From a bacterium (GTDB taxonomy: Bacteria; Hinthialibacterota; Hinthialibacteria; Hinthialibacterales; Hinthialibacteraceae), in assembly GCA_016125385.1 (NCBI GenBank), contig WGLV01000037.1:25577-89576 (forward strand): a stretch of DNA of 64,000 bases, in the 5' to 3' direction. Both the position numbers and the translations under genes were made by a program. Within the stretch, counting starts at the first letter, position 1. Each line of letters starts with the position of its first letter. Under the pieces are notes generated by a model, which did not search any database, had not been told where the DNA came from, and saw nothing but the letters and a program-made list of their open reading frames with translations. This document shows positions 17,987 to 27,296 of this stretch, piece after piece.

Positions 17987-19003
17987 ATGAGAACCATCAT
18001 TCTGAATGAACCCGGCCGGTTTGAGGCCATTGATACCAACCGCCCCACAGCGAGCGCGGGAGAGGCGCTGGTGCGCGTTCATCGCATTGGCGTGTGCGGA
18101 ACGGATCTGCACGCCTTCCGCGGCAAGCAGCCCTTCTTTCAATACCCCCGCGTGCTTGGGCACGAACTGGGCGTGGAGATCGTTGAGATCGGTGAGAACG
18201 AATTCGGCCTGAAAGAAGGCGACCGATGCGCGGTGGAGCCTTATCTGAACTGCGGGCATTGCATCGCCTGCCGGCGCGGACGCTCCAACTGCTGCGTCAA
18301 TATGAAAGTGTTGGGCGTGCATCTCGACGGCGGCATGCGCGACGAGATCGCCGTACCAATTCACAAACTTCACAAGTCAGAGACCCTTACGCTGGATCAG
18401 CTCGCTCTGGTGGAAACCATCGGCGTGGGCGCGCACGCGGTGCGCCGCGCCGCGCTGGAGGCGGGCGAATACGCGCTGGTGATCGGCGCGGGCCCCATTG
18501 GACTGGGCGCGATGGCGATGGCCAAGGCGGAAGGCGCCCGCGTGATCGCACTCGACGTGAATTCCGCGCGGCTTGAGTTCTGCCGGGAACAGATCGGAAT
18601 CGAGCATTGCGTGAATGCGAATGATGACGCCCCCGGCATGCTGAACGAAATCACCGGAGGCGACCTGCCCACCGCGGTGTTCGACTGCACCGGAAACCCG
18701 AACTCGATGATGAACGCGCTGCATTACATGGCGCATGGCGGGCGGTTGATTTTCGTCGGCCTGTTCGTGGGCGACTTTACCTTTCACGACCCCGACTTTC
18801 ACAAGCGCGAGACGACGCTGCTCAGCAGCCGAAACTCGACGCGCGAAGACATGCAGCGCGTGATGAAGCGGATGGAAGACGGCTCGCTCGATACACGGCC
18901 CTGGATCACCCACCGCGCCGGCGCCAGCGAGATGATCGAACGGTTCGCGAGCTGGCTCGAACCCGGCGAAGGCGTGGTTAAAGCCGTCGTCGAATGGCAG
19001 TAA
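17987..19003 (+). CDS. Zinc-dependent alcohol dehydrogenase family protein
   Basis: 338 residues from the ATG at 17987, which has AAAGGA 7 nt upstream; the longer in-frame extension would overlap the previous gene by 106 nt. Catalytic zinc ligands are in GVCGTD and GHELG. The structural zinc site is CGHCIACRRGRSNC (C-x2-C-x2-C-x7-C). The Rossmann motif is VIGAGPIGLGAMAMAKAEGA. It resembles MDR enzymes acting on sugar acids or polyols such as L-galactonate or sorbitol. By context it could oxidise the aldonate produced by the lactonase or another pathway intermediate (inference). Confidence 0.85.
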   Translation: MRTIILNEPGRFEAIDTNRPTASAGEALVRVHRIGVCGTDLHAFRGKQPFFQYPRVLGHELGVEIVEIGENEFGLKEGDRCAVEPYLNCGHCIACRRGRSNCCVNMKVLGVHLDGGMRDEIAVPIHKLHKSETLTLDQLALVETIGVGAHAVRRAALEAGEYALVIGAGPIGLGAMAMAKAEGARVIALDVNSARLEFCREQIGIEHCVNANDDAPGMLNEITGGDLPTAVFDCTGNPNSMMNALHYMAHGGRLIFVGLFVGDFTFHDPDFHKRETTLLSSRNSTREDMQRVMKRMEDGSLDTRPWITHRAGASEMIERFASWLEPGEGVVKAVVEWQ

Positions 19004-19019
19004 GGAAGGCGAAACCATT

Positions 19020-20615
19020 ATGCGAATAAAACCGCTGGGGTTGGTCATAGGGATGATTCTCATGGCGTTTGCGGCGGCGGCCGGCGCGCAGAGCTTCGAC
19101 GCGCGCGAGTTTGGCGCCACGCCGGGCAAAGATCACCTCAGCACGGCGGCCATCCAGGCCGCTATCGACGCCTGCGCCGCGGAGGGCGGAGGCGAGGCGC
19201 TGATCTCACGGGGAGATTACCTCTCCGGCGCGCTGGAGCTGAAAAGCGGCGTCACGCTGAATATCGCGGCGGGCGCGACGCTGTGGGCCAGCACCGATCC
19301 AGCCGATTACCCCCACGGTTCACGCGGACGTCTGTTAAACGCACACGGGGCCGAGAACATCGGCGTGACCGGGCGCGGGCGCATTCACGGACAGGGGACG
19401 GCCGATTACGGCGCTCGCTGGGGCGCGCCCGACGCCCCGGCGTTCAGAACGGGCGTACTACTGTTTGAAGATTGCCGCGACGTGGTGGTCAGCGGCGTTC
19501 AGATTCTTTACAGCGATTCATGGACGTTGCACTTCAAGCGCTGCGAACGCGTCACCGTCGACGGCGTAACCATTCTCAACAACATCCACCGGCTGAATTC
19601 AGACGGCATCGACCCGAACTCGTGCCGCGACGTGCGCATCTCCAACTGCCACATCGTGGCGGGCGACGATTGCATCGTCTTCAAGGCGACCGAGAAAGAA
19701 CCCTGCGAAAACGTCGTCGTCACCAACTGTACGCTCGAAACCACCACCACCGCGCTCAAACTGGGCACGGAATCGGTGGGCGGATTCCGTGATATCCATG
19801 TATCCAACTGCACGATCAAGAACACGCGCACCGGAATCGGCTTTTTCATGAAGGACGGTTCGGCGATAGAGCGCGTTACTTTTTCAGACATCTCGATCGA
19901 AACCATGCCCAGCGAAGGCGTGCGCGACGTGTTCCCGATTTTCATGGATATCGAAAAAAGACACGAAGAGACGCCGGTGGGGGCGATTCGCGACGTAATT
20001 TTTCGCGGCATTCAGATCCGAGGCGGCAGCGGCGTTTTGATTCAGGGCATGCCGCAAAGCCCGATCGAAAACCTGACGCTCGATAACATCACGCTGCGCG
20101 CCGACTGGTTCGATGACTACGCCAACCGCAAAAAGGCGGTGGGCGGAAGCCGTACCTATCGCGACAATCGCGACACGATTTTCGCCCGCGAGCCCGCGTA
20201 CATCACCATCGCCCACGCGCGCGGCGTCACGATCAATAACGCTCGCGTCTACATCAAACCGGACGTATACGAACAGCAGGAACGCTCGGCGCTGTTCGCG
20301 CATGAGGTGGAACGATTCTCCATCCACAACCTGTACGGCGATAGCCCCACATCGACGCAACGGACTTCCGTCGCAACGCTGGAGAACTGCCGTTTCGGCG
20401 TACTGAGCGGATGCGTGGCTCCGCGCGTTAATACGGCGTACCTGCGACTGAAGGGAGAACGCACTTTACGCGTTCTGTTATCGGGGAATGAATTAAGTCA
20501 GAGCGACATGCTGATCGATGTCGACGATGACGTCTTGCCCGGCGAGTGGAAAGTGTTCGGTAATTTCGAACTGATGTCGCGCAATACGACGGTCATTCCA
20601 CCCATGCCGGAGTAA
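19020..20615 (+). CDS. Secreted GH28 family polygalacturonase-like hydrolase
   Basis: 531 residues with a Sec signal (LGLVIGMILMAFAAAAGAQS). The N-terminal beta-helix entry is FGATPGKDHLSTAAIQAAIDAC. The GH28 active-site pattern is partly present: NSDGID (D195, D198) and GDDC (D216, D217), which supply the inverting acids. The usual GHG histidine motif is replaced by LGTESVGG, and no clear RxK was found, so it is a divergent branch. GH28 enzymes cleave galacturonan, rhamnogalacturonan or related polymers. It follows the zinc dehydrogenase by 16 nt (SD GGAAGG), suggesting an operon that couples depolymerisation to sugar oxidation. Confidence 0.82.
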   Translation: MRIKPLGLVIGMILMAFAAAAGAQSFDAREFGATPGKDHLSTAAIQAAIDACAAEGGGEALISRGDYLSGALELKSGVTLNIAAGATLWASTDPADYPHGSRGRLLNAHGAENIGVTGRGRIHGQGTADYGARWGAPDAPAFRTGVLLFEDCRDVVVSGVQILYSDSWTLHFKRCERVTVDGVTILNNIHRLNSDGIDPNSCRDVRISNCHIVAGDDCIVFKATEKEPCENVVVTNCTLETTTTALKLGTESVGGFRDIHVSNCTIKNTRTGIGFFMKDGSAIERVTFSDISIETMPSEGVRDVFPIFMDIEKRHEETPVGAIRDVIFRGIQIRGGSGVLIQGMPQSPIENLTLDNITLRADWFDDYANRKKAVGGSRTYRDNRDTIFAREPAYITIAHARGVTINNARVYIKPDVYEQQERSALFAHEVERFSIHNLYGDSPTSTQRTSVATLENCRFGVLSGCVAPRVNTAYLRLKGERTLRVLLSGNELSQSDMLIDVDDDVLPGEWKVFGNFELMSRNTTVIPPMPE

Positions 20616-20642
20616 CGCCGCCGTCCGCTATCATCCGGTTGG

Positions 20643-22073
20643 CTATGGTTTATACCCCGGGTTGAGTTCGGGCATCTGCGCATTGACCGACGCGCGCCAT
20701 GCGTGCAATTCGGTGCGCAACTCTTCGGCGAACACGGTGCGGCGTTCGGCCAGATCGTTGGTCTCGCCCAGGTCGTCGTTCAGGTTATACAGCTCGACAC
20801 GGCCATCTTCAAAATATTCCAACAGCTTCCATTCCCGCTTGCGAATCGCGCCCACCGGCGACGTGGTGGGGTAGTAATGCGGATAATGCCAGAAAAGCGC
20901 CTCGCGCCGCAATCGCGCGGATGGATCGCGCAGCAGCGGCGTGATGCTCAGCCCATCGATTTCACGCGGCGGCCCGGAAGAAGGCGCGACGCCCGCGACC
21001 TCAAGCAACGTGGGATAAAAATCAATCGACGAGACCGGCTCGTGACACACGGCGCCGGCGGGCGTCACGCCTGGCCAGCGTACCATCAGCGGGACGCGCA
21101 CGCCGCCCTCATACAGCGACCCCTTCCCGGAGCGCAACGGTGAATTGTCGGTCACTCGCTGGCCCTTGTGCTGGTTGATGAATCCGCCGTTGTCTGAAAA
21201 CAGCACCACCACGGTGTCATCAGCCAATCCGCTTGATTCGAGATGAGCGAGCAGACGCCCCACATTTTCATCGAGGCTTTTCACCATCGCGGCGTAACCG
21301 GCGTTCTGGTGGTGATCGCCGGGCTCGATCGCGTGTTGAAATTCATCGACGTAATCCGGCTTACCCTGAATGGGCGTGTGGACGGTATGAAAGGCCAGTT
21401 GCAGATAAAATGGCCCGCCTTTCATGAAGTCGATACATCGAATCGCTTCGCTGGTGAGGCGATCGGTCAGATATTCTCCCGGTTCGCCGAACTCCAGATG
21501 AGGCACATAGCGAAAATCACCATAGGATTCAGAGCCGCGATAGGGGAAGAAATACGAGTTGGGCGCGCCCCAGTGCGTCGCGCCGATGTCGATGTCGTAT
21601 CCCTGCGTTTCAGGATAAAAAGCCGCGTCGCCCAAGTGCCACTTGCCGATATGCGCCGTCTTGTAGCCAGCCGATTTCAACGCCTCGGCGATGGTGATCT
21701 CCTCATGCGGCAGATCGGCGACGGTGACAGGTGGAATCAGCGGCCGGTCGTGAGGCGGGTCTTGCGAGCTTTCGCGCCAGACGGTCATGTGAAGCCGGGC
21801 GGGATGGCGTCCGGTGAGGATGGAGGCGCGAGTGGGCGAACAAACCGGGCTGGCGGCGTATGCATCCGTGAAGCGAAGACACCCCTGAGCGAAACGGTCG
21901 ATGTTGGGCGTCTTGTGTACGTCGGCGCCGTAACATCCGAGATCGCTCCAACCGAGATCGTCGACCAGAATGAAGACGAAATTAGGCGGCGGAGCGGCGC
22001 GTCCCGCGAGGGGAAGCGCCGCCGCGCCCATCAGCATTGTTTTGATCGCGTCACGCCGGGTAATCGAGTTCAT
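20643..22073 (-). CDS. Exported sulfatase
   Basis: 476 residues. The Tat-type signal contains TRRDAIKTMLMGAAALPLAG. The metal site begins with FILVDDLGWSDLGCYG, and the formylglycine motif is CSPTR (C78-R82) followed by ASILTGRHP. A downstream VLFSDNGG segment supplies further metal ligands, and KTAHIGKWHLG carries the conserved lysine/histidine. Cys-type sulfatases need maturation by FGE or anSME; neither was found with intact motifs in this window. The neighbours (GH28, Gfo/Idh/MocA) suggest desulfation of a sulfated polysaccharide. It is convergent with the GH28 gene, 27 nt apart. Confidence 0.9.
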   Translation of the reverse strand: MNSITRRDAIKTMLMGAAALPLAGRAAPPPNFVFILVDDLGWSDLGCYGADVHKTPNIDRFAQGCLRFTDAYAASPVCSPTRASILTGRHPARLHMTVWRESSQDPPHDRPLIPPVTVADLPHEEITIAEALKSAGYKTAHIGKWHLGDAAFYPETQGYDIDIGATHWGAPNSYFFPYRGSESYGDFRYVPHLEFGEPGEYLTDRLTSEAIRCIDFMKGGPFYLQLAFHTVHTPIQGKPDYVDEFQHAIEPGDHHQNAGYAAMVKSLDENVGRLLAHLESSGLADDTVVVLFSDNGGFINQHKGQRVTDNSPLRSGKGSLYEGGVRVPLMVRWPGVTPAGAVCHEPVSSIDFYPTLLEVAGVAPSSGPPREIDGLSITPLLRDPSARLRREALFWHYPHYYPTTSPVGAIRKREWKLLEYFEDGRVELYNLNDDLGETNDLAERRTVFAEELRTELHAWRASVNAQMPELNPGYKP

Positions 22074-22155
22074 GACGTCCTCTTTTTGTACGAGCGGCGC
22101 TCTCCACGCCGCCGGGTGAAACTTATCTCTCTCGAGAGACGGTTCATCCAGCGTT

Positions 22156-23547
22156 TCATCCGTGCAGTTCGAATCCCTTGCGGTAGTGTTTGGTGACGTA
22201 GCGATTCGCTTCTTCTTTGTTTGTGAAGCGCATCGACGGGCCGTCCCATTCCAGTTTTTCGTATGGATAGCGGAGCGAGATATTGCCCATCTGGACGAAC
22301 TCGGTCAGCGGGCCCGCGTGTTCGAAATTGGAGCTCGCGACGGAACCGGTCTTGCAGGAAAGGATCCAGTTGATCTTGTGCATCTGGTCGGCGTCTTCGC
22401 CTTCGCCCGCGGGAATGCTCGGCTCGCGCGGGATAATCGGATCGGGATGTTTGTAATCGTCGACCACGTCGCCATCAATGACCAGCACGTTTTTGTGTAA
22501 CGCGCCGTTCATGATAATCAGCCCCTTCGTACCCACGAACATCGTACCGGAACCGACATCGAGCAACTTGCGATCGGTACGGACGCCGGGAGGCAGTTTG
22601 GGTTTGAGTTTTCCGTCGTACCAGTAGAGATCGAGCGGCGGAAAGCCGGGGCGCGCGGGGAACTCGTAATGAATGATCGACTCAGTGGGATAGGTCTGAT
22701 CGTTGACGTCTTTCTGGTGAGTGCATTCAACGCTGACCGGATATTCAAGGCAAAGCGCCTTTACCACCGGGCTGAGAGCGTGGCAGGCGATATCGCCCAG
22801 CGCGCCGCTGCCGAAGTCCCACCAGCCGCGCCAGACGAAGGGGCAATAGCCGCCGTTATAAGGGCGAACCGGGGCGGAGCCGAGCCAGAGATCCCAATTG
22901 AGTTCATCGGGAACGGGCTGTTCGGGCAATGGACCGGGGATTCCCTGCGGCCACCATCCGGTGGGGCGGTCGGTCCAGGTGTGGGTTTCGACCACATCGC
23001 CGATCAGGCCAGCCCAGACCATCTCAGACACTTCGCGAAACATGGAGGTCGAGGCGCCCTGGTTGCCCATCTGGGTGGCAACGCCGTACTTGCGCGCGGC
23101 GAGGCGCAGGGCGCGCGCTTCATACACGGTGTGAGTCAGCGGTTTCTGCACGTAGACGTGTTTGCCGCGCTCGATGCAGCGCATGGCGACGATGGCGTGC
23201 ATGTGATCGGGCGTCGAGACCGTCACCGCGTCGATCTCGGGACATTCGTCCAGCATGACGCGGAAGTCTTTATATTTTTTCGCGTCCGGAAAACGTTCGA
23301 AACAACCTTTCGACTGACGCCAGTCGACGTCGCACAGCGCGACGATGTTTTCGCCGCCGCACTGGATCACGTCGCTGTGACCTTTTCCCCCCACTCCGAC
23401 GCCCGCGATGTTCAGTTTTTCGTTGGGCGATTTATACCCGCTTCTAGCCAGCGTCGTTTTTCGAACCGACGCGGCGCACCCCGCCGCGGCCAGCCCCGCC
23501 GCCGAACTCATCAGAAACCGCCGCCGCGTTATCGTATTTCGTTTCAT
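22156..23547 (-). CDS. Exported Gfo/Idh/MocA family oxidoreductase, copy 1
   Basis: 463 residues from the ATG at 23547 (AGGGGA upstream). The Tat signal has TRRRFLMSSAAGLAAAGCAAS, and its final GCAAS could be a lipobox. The Rossmann domain has LNIAGVGVGGKGHSDVIQC and the hallmark EKP-like segment is VYVQKPLTHTVYEA. These proteins bind NAD(P) and oxidise, reduce or hydrolyse sugars; the Tat-exported branch, expanded in planctomycete-like bacteria, includes glycoside hydrolases that use NAD. The sulfatase gene lies 82 nt downstream on the same strand, so they may share a transcript. Confidence 0.87.
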   Translation of the reverse strand: MKRNTITRRRFLMSSAAGLAAAGCAASVRKTTLARSGYKSPNEKLNIAGVGVGGKGHSDVIQCGGENIVALCDVDWRQSKGCFERFPDAKKYKDFRVMLDECPEIDAVTVSTPDHMHAIVAMRCIERGKHVYVQKPLTHTVYEARALRLAARKYGVATQMGNQGASTSMFREVSEMVWAGLIGDVVETHTWTDRPTGWWPQGIPGPLPEQPVPDELNWDLWLGSAPVRPYNGGYCPFVWRGWWDFGSGALGDIACHALSPVVKALCLEYPVSVECTHQKDVNDQTYPTESIIHYEFPARPGFPPLDLYWYDGKLKPKLPPGVRTDRKLLDVGSGTMFVGTKGLIIMNGALHKNVLVIDGDVVDDYKHPDPIIPREPSIPAGEGEDADQMHKINWILSCKTGSVASSNFEHAGPLTEFVQMGNISLRYPYEKLEWDGPSMRFTNKEEANRYVTKHYRKGFELHG

Positions 23548-23747
23548 GCCGTCCCCCTGCGATGCGTGATGCGGCGTGCGAAGCCTCGTACGCCAAACAA
23601 GGCTACCATACATTTTGTGTGGGGCGCAATAAACGCAATTCCTGTATAGACAAAAAATGAGCGTATTTTACGCGACGTAGACCCGGGGATGCGATTTTTC
23701 GATAATGGATCGCGTATCATTCGATCTACCCCATCGGCGGGAGCGCT

Positions 23748-25100
23748 ATGTTCAGAATCGTTATTTTCTTTCTACTCATCGTAACGACTTTATGCCGCAT
23801 GGATGCGACGGCCGGCGTGTTGGATGATGCGGCGAACAACATTGAGCGAATCAGAAAGGGCGATGTGGAGATCACATTGAAGGCCTCGGATGGTTCGCCG
23901 CTAAGAGACGTAACAGCAACGATCGAACAGACTTCGCACGCCTTCGCGTTTGGAAATTACATCCGCCTGCGTCATTACAATGACGAACAATACCTCAATC
24001 GCTTCAAGGAGCTGTTCAACTACGCCGAGCTGCTTGAATTCAACTGGGGGCAATATGAACCCGACGAGGGCGAACCATTGTTTGAACCTCGAATGGATTT
24101 CATAAAGAACTGGTGTTACCCCAACGGGTTGCGGCGCTTTTACGGCCACATGCTGGTCTGGACGCATCAATACGGCGAGTATCCACGCAGCGGCATGCCG
24201 ATGTGGCTGTTTCAATACAGCGCCGAAATACAACATCAACTGCTGATGCAACGCATCGCCCGCGAGGTGAACGCATACAAGGACATCGACATCACATGGG
24301 ACGTGGTCAACGAGGCGATTCACTGCCGGGTATGGGGCGATTGGGATAAAGACAGTTACATCCAGAACAAAGAGCCTGAACCAATGGATCGTATCGTCCG
24401 CTATGTCAGCGGCGCGCTGAACCAGGCGCATCAGGCGAACCCCGCCGCGAGACTGATGATCAACGATTACAGCGTGATTCCAGAGGGGCGGTTTCAGGCG
24501 CGCTATCAGCAACTGATCGAGAAATTGCGTGACGCGGATGTTCCGCTTGATGCGATCGGCATTCAGGCGCATGAGCCATACAAAGGGAAATACTGGTATT
24601 CACCCGAAGAACTATGGAACGCGTTCGAGCTGTTCGGGACGCGTACAGGACTGCCGATTCTCATTACGGAATACGTGAATGTATCCGACCCCGGCGAAGC
24701 CATTCGCGGTTCCTATAAACTGGGGAACTGGAGCCCTGAGGCGCAGGCGGACGCCATTGAAGAATTTTACCGGGCCGCGTTCGGTCACCCCTCGGTCGAA
24801 GGGATCGTCTATTTCGGCATGAGCGACGCCGACGTGGTCATGCCGAAATGCGGCCTGTTCGATGAACAGTTCAATCCCAAACCCGCATGGAACCGGCTCA
24901 AGCATCTGATTCAGGATGAATGGACCACGCGATTGAAACAGCAAACCAACGGCGATGGAACGATCGGTTTTCGAGGATTTTATGGAACGTACACGATGAC
25001 CGTACGGGTCAATGGAAAAACGATACAAAAATCGTTCGAGGTTAAACCTCGCGGTGAGAACCGTTTTTCGTTTATCATACCGGAGCCGCAGGGGGAATAA
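23748..25100 (+). CDS. Secreted GH10 family endo-xylanase-like protein
   Basis: 450 residues with a Sec signal over the first ~22. A short beta domain (EITLKASDGSPLRDVTATI...FAFGNYI) precedes the GH10 barrel. The acid/base glutamate is E189 in WDVVNEAIH, and the nucleophile is E308 in ILITEYVNV. YGHMLVWTHQ matches the family 'GHtLvWH' motif with Thr-His. A C-terminal extension of about 80 residues after the barrel includes GFRGFYGTYTMTVRVNGKT. GH10 enzymes hydrolyse beta-1,4-xylan with retention. It is followed after 35 nt by a GH16 gene on the same strand. Confidence 0.88.
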   Translation: MFRIVIFFLLIVTTLCRMDATAGVLDDAANNIERIRKGDVEITLKASDGSPLRDVTATIEQTSHAFAFGNYIRLRHYNDEQYLNRFKELFNYAELLEFNWGQYEPDEGEPLFEPRMDFIKNWCYPNGLRRFYGHMLVWTHQYGEYPRSGMPMWLFQYSAEIQHQLLMQRIAREVNAYKDIDITWDVVNEAIHCRVWGDWDKDSYIQNKEPEPMDRIVRYVSGALNQAHQANPAARLMINDYSVIPEGRFQARYQQLIEKLRDADVPLDAIGIQAHEPYKGKYWYSPEELWNAFELFGTRTGLPILITEYVNVSDPGEAIRGSYKLGNWSPEAQADAIEEFYRAAFGHPSVEGIVYFGMSDADVVMPKCGLFDEQFNPKPAWNRLKHLIQDEWTTRLKQQTNGDGTIGFRGFYGTYTMTVRVNGKTIQKSFEVKPRGENRFSFIIPEPQGE

Positions 25101-25135
25101 CAAAAAAACCAGAGCATCGAAAAGGAGAATTCATC

Positions 25136-25966
25136 ATGAAAGCGCTATCAGCCTGTTTACTCGCCTGTCTGATCTCGCTCGGCTACGGCTGCGCCACGGC
25201 GCAACATACCGCCTCCGCCAACGGATGGAAACTGACCTGGTCGGAGGAATTTAACAAAGCAGGAGCCCCCGACCCCGCGACGTGGAGTTATGAAAAGGGA
25301 TTTGTGCGCAATAAAGAAGCGCAATATTACACCGTGGACCGGCGTGAAAACGCGCGCGTCGAAGGCGGCTCGCTCATTATTACTTCGCGCAAAGAAGAAT
25401 ACGAAAACGGTCATTACACTTCGGCAAGCCTGCACACGAACGGAAAGAAGCACTTTCAACATGGCCGGCTTGAAATCCGCGCCCAGATTCCAACCGGACG
25501 CGGCATGTGGCCGGCGATCTGGCTGTTGGGGACGAACATCCGCCAGGTTGGCTGGCCCCGGTGCGGCGAGGTCGACATCATGGAAAACGTGGGTTACGAG
25601 CCATCCGTAATTCACGCCAACGTCCACACCGCAAAATACAACCACACCAAGGGTAACGGAAAAGGCGACAAGATCACGCTCGACAAACCGTGGGAGGGAT
25701 TTCACGTCTACGCGGTGGAATGGGACGAACAGCGCATGGACTTTTTCGTCGACGACGCCCATTACTTCACGTATGAAAACGAGGGGGCGGGCGAAACCAG
25801 CTGGCCGTTCGACGGCGAGTTTTACCTGATTCTAAATTCGGCGATCGGCGGCGCATGGGGCGGCCAGAAGGGGATCGACGACTCAATCTTTCCTCAGGAA
25901 TTCAAAATCGATTATGTGCGCTATTACCAACGTGAATCGAGCGTAAACGACGCTACGATGCGTTAG
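25136..25966 (+). CDS. Secreted GH16 family beta-glucanase-like protein
   Basis: 276 residues. The signal MKALSACLLACLISLGYGCATA may end in a lipoprotein cysteine (C19), although the lipobox is weak. The GH16 catalytic motif GEVDIME gives nucleophile E145, assisting D147 and acid/base E150. WSEEFN, GRLEIRAQIPTGRGMWPAIWLLG and the C-terminal LNSAIGGAWGG are typical of laminarinase/licheninase-type GH16. It probably cleaves beta-1,3(4)-glucan, but the subfamily is unassigned. AGGAG precedes the ATG by 8 nt. It forms an operon with the GH10 gene and ends at a strong terminator. Confidence 0.92.
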   Translation: MKALSACLLACLISLGYGCATAQHTASANGWKLTWSEEFNKAGAPDPATWSYEKGFVRNKEAQYYTVDRRENARVEGGSLIITSRKEEYENGHYTSASLHTNGKKHFQHGRLEIRAQIPTGRGMWPAIWLLGTNIRQVGWPRCGEVDIMENVGYEPSVIHANVHTAKYNHTKGNGKGDKITLDKPWEGFHVYAVEWDEQRMDFFVDDAHYFTYENEGAGETSWPFDGEFYLILNSAIGGAWGGQKGIDDSIFPQEFKIDYVRYYQRESSVNDATMR

Positions 25967-25992
25967 CGCAGCCATCCTTCATTGAGAACACG

Positions 25993-26027
25993 AAACGGGC
26001 GCCCTCTGAGAGAGCGCCCGTTTTTTT
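25993..26027 (+). terminator. Intrinsic terminator after GH16 gene
   Basis: Stem AAACGGGCGC (25993-26002) pairs with GCGCCCGTTT (26014-26023), and the T run continues to 26027. It separates the GH10-GH16 operon from the convergent gene at 26055. Confidence 0.92.
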
Positions 26028-26054
26028 GAAAAACGTAAGAAAAGTTAGAGCAAA

Positions 26055-26987
26055 TCAGGAATGCTTTGTGCGCATGAATGACGTCAGATTGTTCCAAATC
26101 GAAGTAAAGTGCGACGTGAACGACGGGCGCCGCGCCTGATCGTGAACCACATCGGCGAGATCAACGATATTCTGGCGCATGCGCTCCATCAACACGCGGT
26201 CTTCCGTCTTGATATTTTTGATCGTATCGCTGAGCAGGTCTGACGCCTGGCGCAAAGCTTTTTCCGCCGCGATGTAGTTTCCATTGTTGAATTGCCGCTC
26301 TGAAATCGCGAGTTGTCTCACCACGCCTGAAATCGGCAGTTCATACTGAACGGTTTCAAACATCACCGAGCGGTTAAAGAGATCGTTCAGCACGGCATCG
26401 GCGCCGATGAGATCATTATTCTGAAGCAGACGCTGCGCCGCGTTCAGGTCGTCTCCAGCGGTCTGGACGTTCAGATTTTCCGTGGAGTAGTCAACGCCCG
26501 CTTTCAGCAGTTGCGGCGTCTCGATGTTCTGAGCGCGCATCACCGGGGCGAGAATGTCATAGCGGATGCTTTCGTTATAAATAGGAACCAGAAACGGATT
26601 GTACTGGTCGCGGTCATGATAGACAGCATCACCCGCCTTGATCTGCGTTTCAACCACCACCGGCGGCAGGACGTTATTGATGATATGAACCAGCGTCAGC
26701 CCCTGGTTTACGTGAACCAGCGCGTCATCCTTGTTTTTCTGAGCAATGGCGATGCGAGCCTGATCGACGTGTTTAAGTATCAGGCCGGCTGAATACGACA
26801 ATGAACGCCACTCATCCCCCGTGATTTCACTGGTAGCCGATTTGACGGTGACGGACGACATGATTTTCGACGGAGCCGAATCGTCGGCGCTGGCGGAGCG
26901 AGCGGCGGTCAATGCGAATCCACTCACCATGAGGGCGATCAATAATGGAATCGTATACGATCTGGTTTTTCGTTGAATTTTCATCAT
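26055..26987 (-). CDS. Exported YfdX-like helical protein
   Basis: 310 residues from the ATG at 26987 (AGGAAG 6 nt upstream). The signal peptide is SYTIPLLIALMVSGFALTAARSASA. The mature part is predicted to be largely helical, with the repeated 'A...I..k..d.A..h...gl.l...i' pattern, VPIYNESIRYD, and paired 'A...L...dl..A...L..l' segments. This resembles the YfdX family, whose E. coli member is an acid-stress-linked periplasmic protein of about 210 residues; this one is longer. The assignment is from pattern only. A candidate 23-codon upstream ORF lies in its leader. It is convergent with GH16 across a terminator. Confidence 0.5.
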   Translation of the reverse strand: MMKIQRKTRSYTIPLLIALMVSGFALTAARSASADDSAPSKIMSSVTVKSATSEITGDEWRSLSYSAGLILKHVDQARIAIAQKNKDDALVHVNQGLTLVHIINNVLPPVVVETQIKAGDAVYHDRDQYNPFLVPIYNESIRYDILAPVMRAQNIETPQLLKAGVDYSTENLNVQTAGDDLNAAQRLLQNNDLIGADAVLNDLFNRSVMFETVQYELPISGVVRQLAISERQFNNGNYIAAEKALRQASDLLSDTIKNIKTEDRVLMERMRQNIVDLADVVHDQARRPSFTSHFTSIWNNLTSFMRTKHS

Positions 26988-27296
26988 GAAACTTCCTTTC
27001 CAATCGAGGCGCAAACGCCTCCTCATCGCGCGTGAGATCACGCGCTTGTACGAACACGAAACGGATTCAGGAATTTATTGAGTGTGTAGAATCAGAGTTG
27101 ACTGGGGGGAGGGATGTCGATCAGAGCGTCAAATTTCACCGAACGTTCATAAGCGGGAAACATTCGATCCGTACCTCCTTTTAGAACAAGATTCACAACA
27201 TCTTCCTTCTAGTTATGGTAACGGACGTCTAGCGAATCCATAAACGTAAATTTATTTTGACGGCGGTCTTATTACATCTTTTTACATACGCTTGAT
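26988..27296. other. Intergenic region of about 309 nt
   Basis: Apart from the candidate 23-codon ORF at 27092-27163 no gene was seen. The part from 27210 to 27296 is AT-rich and is a probable promoter for the minus-strand leader/YfdX unit. No terminator was seen for the Rieske-containing gene that ends at 27297. Confidence 0.5.
27092..27163 (-). CDS. Candidate small ORF in the leader of the YfdX-like gene (23 aa)
   Basis: On the minus strand an AAAGGAGG sits about 10 nt before an ATG at 27163, opening 23 codons that end at TGA (27094-27092). The peptide begins MFPAYERSV and ends in IPPPSQL, with three consecutive prolines near the end. It lies 104 nt upstream of the YfdX-like start in the same direction. 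The near-perfect SD is the main support. It could be a translated leader affecting the downstream gene or a small protein; no homologue is known to me. Confidence 0.35.
   Translation of the reverse strand: MFPAYERSVKFDALIDIPPPSQL

Noticed and set aside
21243..22196. 317-codon plus-strand frame
   Set aside because: It is antisense to the sulfatase gene, which has complete active-site motifs.
22669..23649. 326-codon plus-strand frame
   Set aside because: It is antisense to the Gfo/Idh/MocA gene and low in recognisable sequence features.
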